This document shows, in pieces, positions 1-6,267 of a stretch of 27,543 nt of DNA; positions within the stretch are counted from its first letter, which is position 1; every line of letters begins with the position of its first letter. The notes under the pieces are model-generated. The model had not been told where the DNA came from and made no database searches. It worked only from the letters and a program-made list of their open reading frames with translations. The position numbers were made by a program, and so were the translations under genes. This DNA comes from JAVBNW01 sp031551255 (lineage in GTDB: Bacteria > Bacillota > Clostridia > Christensenellales > UBA1750), in the NCBI GenBank assembly GCA_031551255.1, contig JAVBNW010000121.1, forward strand, positions 1 to 27,543, in the 5' to 3' direction.

Positions 1-20
1 GCACGCTCTCCCCTAGAGTG

Positions 21-72
21 CTGACTGATTGCTTCCGCATAAAAAAATCTTAATTCAGAAGCAATCAGTCAG
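21..72. repeat. Perfect 15-bp inverted repeat, GATTGCTTC-core family, copy 1
   Basis: The arms are 21-35 (CTGACTGATTGCTTC) and 58-72 (GAAGCAATCAGTCAG), and they pair perfectly around a 22-nt A/T-rich loop. The element begins 5 nt after the stop codon of the minus-strand M24 peptidase gene. No T-run follows the stem on the minus strand, so it is not a textbook Rho-independent terminator. A second copy at 18333-18380 keeps the inner GATTGCTTC/GAAGCAATC core but has different, still perfectly paired, outer arms. I infer a dispersed structured element that could act as a 3' mRNA stabiliser or non-canonical terminator. Confidence 0.75.
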
Positions 73-76
73 ACTC

Positions 77-1252
77 TTATTCTAGAGAAACGATCGCGTC
101 GTCCCCCGGCGTCAGCCGCTCGGGGCCGTCCTGCGTAATCAAAAATGTGTTTTCGATGCCCACGGCGCCCACGCCGGGGATGATGAACTTGGGCTCCAGC
201 GCGATCAACATGCCGGCCTCGAGCGACGTCACATCCCTAGGGGCGATCACCGGAGGCTCGTTAATCTCCAGCCCCAGGCTGTGCCCGACGAACTTCGCCC
301 TCTGAGAAAGCCCCATGAAGCACTCTTCAAAACCGCGACGGCGGGCGATATCCAGCGCCTGATTGTAAAGATCGCAGCAGCGCGCGCCCACCTGCGCGGC
401 GGCGACGAAGGCGGCCTGAATTTCCAGCGCGGCCTCGTGCATATCGTACGCCGCATGGGGAAGCTCGCCGATGGAATATGTGCGGCTCATATCGGTGAGA
501 TAGCCTTTTATGCAGCCGGAAACATCCACGAGCACGGTCGTCCCCTCGGCGAGCTCCGTGCCGTTGGCGGCAAAAGGCAGGTAATCAAAACCCGTTCCGC
601 CCAGCGCAAAATCAAACGGCGAAGGCTCTTTGGCATTGTCTCCCGCTAGGATGGTACCCATGGCCGCCTCCATGCGGTGGCCGGCGATGCGGAAGAGTCC
701 GGGGTGCCCCAGCAGGCGGAAGCGGGTGCAGATGGCGATTTCGAACTCGAGGTCCGTCATGCCCGGGCGGTAGACATCGGGCACGCACTCCTGGGCCGCG
801 ACGTGCCAAAGGCCGGTTTCGCGCAGCACGTCCTGCTCGTAGGGCGTCTTGATCATGCGCGCGCGGCGCAGAGCGGAGGGTAAAATAACGGCACCTGTAA
901 AGATATCGGCGATGCGCTGGTATTCGGAATGCGGCAATTCCTCCTCGAGCATCAGCGCGCGCGGCATTGCGATGCCGAGCTTTGTAAGCAGGCCCGGAAT
1001 TTCGGCGGGGTGCTTGATGGGCTCGATGCGCTCGCCCGGCCAGGTTTGCGGGCGGCGCACGAACAGATAGCTTTCGCCCCCGGCCGTCATGTAGAAGTAT
1101 CCGTCGGGGATGCGCCCCGTCAGATAGAAAAGATCGACATTTGTCGTGGCGATCAGCGCATCCGCGCCCTGCTCACGCATGAGCTCCGCGAGGCGTTCGC
1201 GGCGCAGGCGCAGATCGGCGGCCAGTTCGGCGTTCGTATCATGATACAGCAT
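77..1252 (-). CDS. M24-family metallopeptidase (Xaa-Pro aminopeptidase/creatinase-like)
   Basis: A cytoplasmic metallopeptidase predicted to remove an N-terminal residue ahead of proline from peptides. The N-terminal creatinase-type domain (about residues 1-130) contains the pattern ALIATTNVDLFYLTG. The C-terminal pita-bread domain carries all five expected metal ligands: Asp243 and Asp254 (in VLVDVSG and LTDMSRTYS), His324 (GHSLGLEINEPP), Glu353 (ALEPKF) and Glu367 (IENTFL). The 391-aa length is normal for the family. I chose the ATG at 1252 because GGGTGAGG lies just upstream. The longer frame to 1336 would translate part of the repeat at 1279-1470 and has no ribosome site. The exact substrate (Xaa-Pro dipeptides, longer peptides or creatine-like compounds) cannot be told from sequence. 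It appears monocistronic, ending at the 21-72 hairpin. Confidence 0.9.
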   Translation of the reverse strand: MLYHDTNAELAADLRLRRERLAELMREQGADALIATTNVDLFYLTGRIPDGYFYMTAGGESYLFVRRPQTWPGERIEPIKHPAEIPGLLTKLGIAMPRALMLEEELPHSEYQRIADIFTGAVILPSALRRARMIKTPYEQDVLRETGLWHVAAQECVPDVYRPGMTDLEFEIAICTRFRLLGHPGLFRIAGHRMEAAMGTILAGDNAKEPSPFDFALGGTGFDYLPFAANGTELAEGTTVLVDVSGCIKGYLTDMSRTYSIGELPHAAYDMHEAALEIQAAFVAAAQVGARCCDLYNQALDIARRRGFEECFMGLSQRAKFVGHSLGLEINEPPVIAPRDVTSLEAGMLIALEPKFIIPGVGAVGIENTFLITQDGPERLTPGDDAIVSLE

Positions 1253-1278
1253 GTCCTCACCCTTTGTTCCGATTGGTG

Positions 1279-1470
1279 TATAGTCGGCCAACTTCAAAAA
1301 CGGGGCAGACGAGCGAGAGATTTTTTCGCAGGGCAAGGAGGCGTAAGGAAGCGACCCTTCGGGATACGCCTTCGGCGTGAAATGCCTTAAGCTACGCTGA
1401 CCTAAGCTCGACGCCGCCTTGCGGGAAAAGATCCGCTCGATCGCTCTGCCTTTGGGGTTGGCCGACTATA
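1279..1470. repeat. About 190-bp non-coding repeat with TATAGTC terminal inverted repeats, copy 1
   Basis: The element is bounded by a perfect 14-bp inverted repeat, TATAGTCGGCCAAC at 1279-1292 and GTTGGCCGACTATA at 1457-1470. Inside are AACTTCAAAAA, GAGCGAGAGA, a T-run and a GGAGG segment. The same landmarks occur in the same order at 13960-14147. No convincing protein is encoded. It separates the M24 gene from the GNAT/NYN genes. I read it as a MITE-like or other dispersed element; the function is unknown. Together with 1471-1578, where I see nothing further, it fills most of the 1253-1642 gap. Confidence 0.6.
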
Positions 1471-1578
1471 AAAGTCCGTCTCATCATGCCACGGATGGCG
1501 CGCGTGGTCAACAAGAGGTTGCGAAAGCGTTTGCAAAGCTTTGGCTTTCATTCGTTCAGAAATTATTTGGTTGATTAT

Positions 1579-1638
1579 GCCGCCCCACGACAAACGGCCC
1601 GGTCATCCCGCGATGTGCCGGGTCTTCGCTTGGGCGGC
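1579..1638 (-). terminator. Possible nested stem-loop downstream of the GNAT gene
   Basis: GCCGCCC (1579-1585) pairs with GGGCGGC (1632-1638), enclosing a second GGCCCGG.../...CCGGG pairing. It starts a few bases beyond the stop codon of the minus-strand GNAT gene. The loops are large and there is no clean T-run, so terminator function is uncertain. Confidence 0.3.
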
Positions 1639-1642
1639 TTGC

Positions 1643-2140
1643 TTATAAAACCTTTTCCACAAAGCCCATGGTATAGGGCATGTTGCCGAACTTGATCGTC
1701 CGGCGCATAGGATAGCCGCGCCGCTCCCACCAGGCCATCAGCTCGGCGTTCTCGAGCGGCACGTTCGCTATGATGACCCCACAGCCCGCCGCCCTGGCCC
1801 TGTCCTCGATGTGTTCAAGCATGGAAGCGCCCCGGCCCTTGCCGCGGTGCCAGGGCATCACGCACAACCTGACGACCTCCATCTGCCGCTCGGGACGATA
1901 GCGCAACAAAAAAAGGCCGATCATGGTTCCATCTAAAAATAGGCCGCTGGCGGACAGCTTTGGGGATTGCAGCATGGACGCGAGCGCCCGATCGGTAGTG
2001 AAAGCCGGATGCGAGGCGCCCGTTTCCGGAGTCAGTGAAAAAAGCTGGGCCTCCGCGCCGTAAGAGACGCGCAGTACGCGCGCGGCTTCGGCAATCGCAT
2101 CGGCGTTTTGATGGTCGATGGGCAGCATTTCAAGCGGCAC
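1643..2140 (-). CDS. GNAT-family N-acetyltransferase
   Basis: A predicted acetyl-CoA-dependent N-acetyltransferase of about 165 aa, cytoplasmic, acceptor unknown. The core GNAT signature is visible: a beta-4 strand (MEVVRLCVMP) followed by the pyrophosphate-binding loop in WHRGKGRGASML (R/Q-x-x-G-x-G), then the helix and C-terminal strand (GVIIANVPLENAELMAWWERRGY) typical of the fold. I chose the GTG at 2140 because AAGGAG (minus strand, about 2150-2155) lies 9 nt upstream. The TTG at 2161 lies upstream of this site, and the ATG at 2128 is too far from it. It lies 51 nt downstream of the NYN gene on the same strand and probably shares its transcript from the promoter at 3199-3227. Confidence 0.85.
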   Translation of the reverse strand: MPLEMLPIDHQNADAIAEAARVLRVSYGAEAQLFSLTPETGASHPAFTTDRALASMLQSPKLSASGLFLDGTMIGLFLLRYRPERQMEVVRLCVMPWHRGKGRGASMLEHIEDRARAAGCGVIIANVPLENAELMAWWERRGYPMRRTIKFGNMPYTMGFVEKVL

Positions 2141-2191
2141 GCGGCGTCGCTCCTTTCCCAAGCCGTTAAGCGAAGTCTCGACAAGCGACGC

Positions 2192-3166
2192 TCAGCGTAT
2201 CCTAACGAGCATCGTCTTGGCGTCGGTCATCTCGACGGCGACGAGCTCTTCTTTTTCGAGGCGCTTGAGAAGATCGGAAAACTTCTTAAAGCCGATTTGC
2301 CGCTCGTCAAAATCCGGATAGTCATTGGCGATCGCCGCCTTGAGAATGGACGGGTTTACGCGCTCGAATCCCTCGTCTTTGAAGCGTTCCAGTGCGCGGG
2401 TAAACACGTCGATCCAATTGTCGCGGGTAATCTTAGGCATCCCCTCCTCGTCGTCGACGCGCAGGGTGACCTTGACGGAGAAGGAATCGTTGACCGCATG
2501 GATATCGCCAAAGCGCTCCTCCAACTCGGAAACCAGCTTGCCGAAGGAGTTCATGCCGTAGTTTTTTTCGTTAAAATCCGGCTTGAGGCGCAAAAGGATG
2601 TTCTTCAGCTCGCTGGCGTACACGTAGCCGTCCGGATCCGCCTGTTCGCCTACGACCGTTACCACCAGCTGGTTGAGTTCTTCCAACTGGCCCGTTTGGC
2701 CGTTTTCGCGCGCGACGGGCGGCTTGGATACGGATTCCAGGAACAAAAACTCGTTGCACGCCCGGATAAAAATATTGGAAGCGGATTCCGAGCGGGAAAT
2801 GCCGAGCACAAACTTGCCCATACTTTTGAGCTTGCCCACCAAGGGCGTATAGTCGCTGTCGCCCGATACAATGCAAAAGCTATCGATCAGAGGGTTTGAG
2901 TAGGCGATTTCCAGTGCATCGATGACGAGCTGGATATCAAGGTGGTTTTTCTGATTTGCGCCGAAGCGGATGGAGGGCACAGCGGAAAACGTGTTGCTCA
3001 GAAGCACTTCCCGAAGCGAGGAATAGCTTTCGGTGTAGCCATATACCTTGCCGATTAAGATATCACCGCGGATTTTGACCTTTTCGATAATGGAAGTGAG
3101 CATGGCAACCTTGCCGCCTGCATTTTCAAGATCCACCAAAATGGCGAAGTTATGCTCGTTTGACAA
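2192..3166 (-). CDS. NYN (PIN-like) domain protein with two C-terminal LOTUS/OST-HTH domains
   Basis: A predicted RNA-binding ribonuclease of 324 aa. The NYN domain of the LabA-like/MARF1-like group occupies about residues 1-150, with the acidic metal site visible as Asp12 (LVDLEN), Asp77 (HLDIQL) and Asp103/Asp105 (SGDSDYTPL). Two winged-helix LOTUS/OST-HTH modules follow, at about 163-235 (LEELNQLVVTV to ERFGDIHAV) and 250-324 (WIDVFTRALERF to the end). Both carry the motif in which a Phe/Tyr-rich helix precedes a short basic helix (YGMNSFGKLVSELE, IGFKKFSDLLKRLE). LOTUS domains bind RNA, often G-rich RNA. The start is TTG, preceded by AAAAGGGG; no ATG is available in frame. A near-consensus promoter lies immediately upstream. 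The RNA target is unknown. Confidence 0.88.
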   Translation of the reverse strand: MSNEHNFAILVDLENAGGKVAMLTSIIEKVKIRGDILIGKVYGYTESYSSLREVLLSNTFSAVPSIRFGANQKNHLDIQLVIDALEIAYSNPLIDSFCIVSGDSDYTPLVGKLKSMGKFVLGISRSESASNIFIRACNEFLFLESVSKPPVARENGQTGQLEELNQLVVTVVGEQADPDGYVYASELKNILLRLKPDFNEKNYGMNSFGKLVSELEERFGDIHAVNDSFSVKVTLRVDDEEGMPKITRDNWIDVFTRALERFKDEGFERVNPSILKAAIANDYPDFDERQIGFKKFSDLLKRLEKEELVAVEMTDAKTMLVRIR

Positions 3167-3198
3167 ATGGAATACCCCTTTTAAGCGTTCTTTTCCCC

Positions 3199-3227
3199 AG
3201 TATGAACCGGGTTTGGCAGGTTGTCAA
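3199..3227 (-). promoter_or_regulatory. Sigma-A type promoter for the NYN gene
   Basis: On the minus strand, a perfect -35 TTGACA (3222-3227) is separated by 17 nt from -10 CATACT (3199-3204). Transcription would start about 25-30 nt upstream of the TTG start codon at 3166. The repeat composite begins only 4 bp beyond the -35 box. Confidence 0.75.
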
Positions 3228-3231
3228 TTCC

Positions 3232-3494
3232 TCGTCGATTCGCGCTGCGTTTCACACCCCGGCAACACTGCGGTGTCGCCGGGGTGTGTCCGCTCCGTGG
3301 AATTTCCTCTTCCATAAAACCACTGAGGCGGTTTTGTGGATTAAGAACGACGAAAAAGCTACGGAGTCCACGGTTTGCGTTCTTCTCAATCCCAAAAAAA
3401 CCTCTGTTTCTTTGGGAGGAGGAGGGGCCGCGAAGCGGCAATTCCCCATGGCATCGCAATGCCGTGGGGAATTGAGCGCAGTGTGCCCCGACGA
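3232..3494. repeat. Composite palindromic repeat 1: inverted unit + core + direct unit
   Basis: Two units of about 117 bp lie back to back around a 30-bp core (3350-3378). The left unit (3232-3349) is inverted and the right unit (3379-3494) is direct. Each unit reads GTTC, hairpin A, a GGAAGAGGA-like purine tract, hairpin B, then a GCGCAGTG...CCGACGA-like end. Hairpin B of the right unit has 15-bp arms at 3440-3454 and 3459-3473 with loop CGCA. Hairpin B of the left unit has arms at 3253-3263 and 3278-3288, an inner ACAC/GTGT pairing and loop TGCG, the reverse complement of CGCA. Stem sequences differ between units but stay paired. Translations through the region are spurious. It lies between divergent genes. 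Confidence 0.8.
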
Positions 3495-3495
3495 C

Positions 3496-3692
3496 GCTCC
3501 TCCTCTTCCTCAAAACCACCGAGGCGATTTTGTAGAGGAAGAACGATGGAGAAGGCGCGGAGCCCATGTTCTACGTTCTTCTTACTTCTATAAGACGCCT
3601 CAGCGTCTTATAGAAAGAGGAGGTTTCACGCAGCGCCAGTCTCCCATGGTACCGCAGTACCATAGGAGACAGAGCGTAGTGCAAACCGACGA
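3496..3692. repeat. Composite palindromic repeat 2: truncated inverted unit + core + direct unit
   Basis: The left arm (3496-3544) keeps only hairpin A (CTTCCTC at 3505-3511 pairing with GAGGAAG at 3535-3541) and lacks hairpin B. A 30-bp core follows (3545-3574), matching the core of composite 1 at about 18 of 30 positions by eye. The right unit (3575-3692) is complete. Its hairpin A is a perfect 13-bp stem (3586-3598/3603-3615, loop CTCA). Its hairpin B has 13-bp arms at 3640-3652 and 3657-3669 with one mismatch and loop CGCA, followed by the CAAACCGACGA end. With composite 1 it fills most of the 3167-3785 gap. Confidence 0.78.
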
Positions 3693-3785
3693 ACGCGGGC
3701 CGGCGCCAAAGCATATGTTATGCCGGGGGAACTGGGCAAACGGCGCGAAGCGAAAGCCCGCGCCGGAACGGAAGGAGGGAACCCA

Positions 3786-4343
3786 ATGGCTGAATCCTGC
3801 CGCGACATGTGCGCGCTGGTGCGCAACATCGTGGAGACCGTACGCGTGAGCGGTCGCGGCTGTCAGGTGGATGTGCGCCTTTCCATGTGCCGCGATCTGC
3901 CCGAGCCTTGCGGCCACCGCGGGCCTTGTTCGTGCTGTGAGTTCATCAGCGCGACAGCCGGGCCCTGCGTGACGCTGGTGGATGCGGTGATCGAACCGAG
4001 CCGCACCCGCGCGGGCTCATGCCTGCGCGCCACGCTGCTGGTGCCGGTGACGGTGCTTTTGCGCTATGGAGGGGTCAACCGCACGTGCCAGGGAGAGATC
4101 TTAATTCCCATAGAGGGGATGATGCGCTCGGGCTGCGGCCCGTACCAAGAACTCGTTGCCCAGGCAAACGTGCGCGTATGCGGCGGGTGCTGGGATGGAG
4201 ACTGCGTACGGCTGCGGGTGGACTACCAGGCCGAGGTGCATGCGATTTGCATGCGCGCGGTGCGCATACCGATCACCGGCTCTTGCGACATAGGCGGCGA
4301 CTGCTGCGAGCCATACTTCAACCTGCCGCTGTACCCGAGATAG
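3786..4343 (+). CDS. Cysteine-rich protein of unknown function
   Basis: A 185-aa protein with 19 cysteines (about 10%), no signal peptide and no membrane helix. The Cys residues sit in scattered C-x-C, CC and C-x-x-C settings (GPCSCCE, CGGCWDGDC, GGDCCEP). Between them are beta-strand-rich hydrophobic stretches (LRATLLVPVTVLLRYGG, QGEILIPIEGMM). These loosely recall the strand pattern of SPOCS/DUF3794 coat-assembly domains, but I cannot claim homology. The composition fits a disulfide-crosslinked spore-coat or surface protein, as an inference only. The start is decided by GGAAGGAGG 8 nt before the ATG at 3786; an in-frame extension to 3720 has no ribosome site. A hairpin (3741-3747/3759-3765) lies in the leader and a terminator follows. 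The gene is therefore a separate transcription unit from the phage-type module. Confidence 0.75.
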   Translation: MAESCRDMCALVRNIVETVRVSGRGCQVDVRLSMCRDLPEPCGHRGPCSCCEFISATAGPCVTLVDAVIEPSRTRAGSCLRATLLVPVTVLLRYGGVNRTCQGEILIPIEGMMRSGCGPYQELVAQANVRVCGGCWDGDCVRLRVDYQAEVHAICMRAVRIPITGSCDIGGDCCEPYFNLPLYPR

Positions 4344-4367
4344 CGGGGTTGGCGGCGATACATTTGT

Positions 4368-4400
4368 GCCGGAAGCGGTTTTGCCGTTTCCGGCCTTTTT
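4368..4400 (+). terminator. Rho-independent terminator after the Cys-rich gene
   Basis: GCCGGAAGCGG (4368-4378) pairs with CCGTTTCCGGC (4384-4394) with one G-T wobble and a 5-nt loop, followed by TTTTT at 4396-4400. It separates the Cys-rich gene from the downstream packaging genes. Confidence 0.85.
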
Positions 4401-4533
4401 CATGGAAATTAATGATAATAGGTATGATGAATTACGATGTCCGCCAAACAAATCTTACTTCTTTGAACGGCTGCTCGTGCCAAACTACGTCGCACCATGT
4501 CGCACTTTTTGCGGTAAGATGGCATTGTCGGCA

Positions 4534-4580
4534 AAGGGAGGTGCGGCGTGAAAGGCGTAACGCCTCCCTTCGCCGCTTAA
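4534..4580 (+). promoter_or_regulatory. Leader hairpin with a possible 10-codon ORF upstream of the packaging genes
   Basis: A strong Shine-Dalgarno (AAAGGGAGG, about 4533-4541) precedes a GTG at 4548 that opens a 10-codon frame ending at TAA 4578-4580. The same bases can fold: AAGGGA (4534-4539) with TCCCTT (4565-4570) and GGCGT (4545-4549) with ACGCC (4560-4564). That fold would hide the ribosome site. It lies 36-82 nt ahead of the first packaging gene. Regulatory function is inferred; it could be coincidental. No clear promoter is seen in 4401-4615. Confidence 0.3.
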
Positions 4581-4615
4581 CCGTCACGGGTTCCGCGCAC
4601 GAGGGGAGTGATGAA

Positions 4616-4903
4616 ATGGCGGGAAGAAAACCGACGAAAGCGCCGCAAAACCGGTCGCTTGAGGAAGCATTGAGAATGCGTGCGCTGGGCTTTCGGTTAG
4701 TAGAGGAAAAAGAGATTGTCGAGGAGGATGATTCAGGCAAGCGCAGGGTAAAGACCGAGCGCACGGTCAAAGAAATCGCCCCGGATCTGGAAGCATTGAA
4801 GCTGTTGACGGCAATGGAAGAACGCGACGGGCCGGGCATTACGATCGTCAGCTGCGTTCCTAGGCCCGAGCGAGACGCCGTCGAAACGGAGGTGCAAGCG
4901 TGA
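4616..4903 (+). CDS. Small terminase-like / packaging accessory protein
   Basis: A 95-aa highly charged protein directly upstream of the large terminase and overlapping it by 4 nt. The N-terminus is basic (MAGRKPTKAPQNRS). A central Glu/Lys-rich region (LVEEKEIVEEDDSGKRRVKTERTVKEIAPDLEALKLL) resembles the C-terminal half of some Clostridia phage small terminases, which sense DNA and load the large subunit. There is no recognisable N-terminal helix-turn-helix, so it may be a minimal or shortened TerS. GGGGAG lies 8 nt before the ATG at 4616. The assignment rests mainly on position and charge pattern. Confidence 0.6.
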   Translation: MAGRKPTKAPQNRSLEEALRMRALGFRLVEEKEIVEEDDSGKRRVKTERTVKEIAPDLEALKLLTAMEERDGPGITIVSCVPRPERDAVETEVQA

Positions 4904-6267
4904 GGTTGCATCTTGGCTATGTTCCGACTGCACAGCAAGCGCTGTTTCACGCATCGGACGCGGACGAGGTGCTGTACGGAGGGGCGGCGGGGGGAGGCAA
5001 ATCCCGCGCACTGGTGATGGAGGCGCTGATGCGTTGCTTGGAGCACCCGGGCACGGCGGCATATTTGTTCCGGCGCTCGTATCGCGAGCTTGAGGACACG
5101 CTGATCGCCGAAGCGCGCACGGCATATCCATCGGCCCTGTATACCTACCGAGCGGCAAGGCACGACATGGAGCTTCTCAACGGCAGCGTGCTGAGATTCC
5201 GGCATTGCCTGAGCGAAGACGATAGGTTTTTGTACCAGGGCGCGGAAATTCACTGGCTGTTCATCGATGAGATCACGCACTTTACAAAGGATATGTACGA
5301 CTTTCTCAAGAGCCGGCTGCGTGCGAAAAAGAGCTTAGGCATCCGCCCGATGGTTCGCTGCGCAGGGAATCCGGGCGGTATCGGACACGCGTGGGTCAAG
5401 GCGCGGTTTGTGGATATCGGCGAGGCGGGCAAGGTTCACGCCTGGCGCGTCGAATCCGGCGTGATGGGCAAAAGCCGCATGCACACAGTGCAGTTCATTC
5501 CGGCAAGGTCTACGGATAACCCGCATATCGGCGAGAGCTATATTTTTGAATTGGAGCAAAAGCCCAAGGCGCTTAGAGATGCGCTTTTGCACGGCAAGTG
5601 GGATGCCTTTGAGGGACAGGCCTTCGCGGAGTGGCTAAACGACCCCGCGCATCATCACGACGGCCGCTTTTCCCATGTGATTCACCCGTTCGACATCCCC
5701 GCCGCATGGCCGCGCTACCGAAGCTTTGACTTTGGCTATGCAAGGCCTTTTTCCGTGGGTTGGTGGGCAGTGGGACCGGATGGCGAAGTATACCGCTACC
5801 GCGAATGGTACGGCGCGCGCGGCCCCAACGAGGGCATTCGGTTGGATGCGCGTTCCATCGCGCGGGGCATCCGCGAGGCGGAGCGGGCACACGAGCCGGA
5901 TATGATCGTGCGCGGGGTGGCCGACCCGAGCATTTGGGATGCGAGCAGGGGCGAATCCATCGCCGAGCAAATGCAGAGGGAACGCGTGTACTTTCAAAGC
6001 GCGGACAACGCCCGGTTGGCGGGCAAGATGCAGCTGCACGCGCGCCTTAGGTTGGATAAAGAAGGCCGTACGGGGCTATACGTGTTTTCCACCTGCAAGG
6101 ACTTCATCCGCACCGTGCCTTCCCTGGCGCTGGATCCTGTGCGGGTAGAGGATGTGGATACGCGCGGAGAGGATCACATTTACGACGAGACGCGCTATTT
6201 TTTGATGGAGCGGCCCGTCGGCGCAGCAAAAAAAAGGCGCCCCAAGCCCAAAGGCCCACTGGATTGA
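4900..6267 (+). CDS. terL: Phage large terminase subunit (ATPase-nuclease)
   Basis: The packaging motor that cuts concatemeric DNA and pumps it into the prohead. The 455-aa protein has an N-terminal ATPase with Walker A GGAAGGGKS (27-35) and Walker B WLFIDE (Asp123, catalytic Glu124). A RNase H-like nuclease follows, with acidic residues at Asp277 (FDFGYARPF), Asp342 (GVADPS) and Asp425/Asp429 (GEDHIYDETRYF). Both halves look intact, and the length is usual for a terminase of the Terminase_6 type. It starts with GTG overlapping the upstream stop (GTGA), with GGAGG 7 nt ahead, which implies translational coupling. Every catalytic residue I can place is present, so decay by inactivation is not evident. 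Confidence 0.93.
   Translation: MRLHLGYVPTAQQALFHASDADEVLYGGAAGGGKSRALVMEALMRCLEHPGTAAYLFRRSYRELEDTLIAEARTAYPSALYTYRAARHDMELLNGSVLRFRHCLSEDDRFLYQGAEIHWLFIDEITHFTKDMYDFLKSRLRAKKSLGIRPMVRCAGNPGGIGHAWVKARFVDIGEAGKVHAWRVESGVMGKSRMHTVQFIPARSTDNPHIGESYIFELEQKPKALRDALLHGKWDAFEGQAFAEWLNDPAHHHDGRFSHVIHPFDIPAAWPRYRSFDFGYARPFSVGWWAVGPDGEVYRYREWYGARGPNEGIRLDARSIARGIREAERAHEPDMIVRGVADPSIWDASRGESIAEQMQRERVYFQSADNARLAGKMQLHARLRLDKEGRTGLYVFSTCKDFIRTVPSLALDPVRVEDVDTRGEDHIYDETRYFLMERPVGAAKKRRPKPKGPLD

Noticed and set aside
1402..1695. Small frames on both strands in the gap right of the TATAGTC repeat
   Set aside because: No ribosome sites, and the two strands overlap each other; the sequence is repeat- and hairpin-derived.
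2108..2899. 263-aa open frame on the plus strand
   Set aside because: It is antisense to the clearly recognisable NYN-LOTUS protein, has no ribosome site, and arises from GC-rich codon bias.
3160..3849. 229-aa open frame through the repeat cluster
   Set aside because: It translates palindromic repeats in several units and has no ribosome site; the region is better explained as non-coding.
4019..4615. Upstream extension of the small terminase-like frame
   Set aside because: It would overlap the Cys-rich gene and read through a terminator; the ATG at 4616 has a proper ribosome site.
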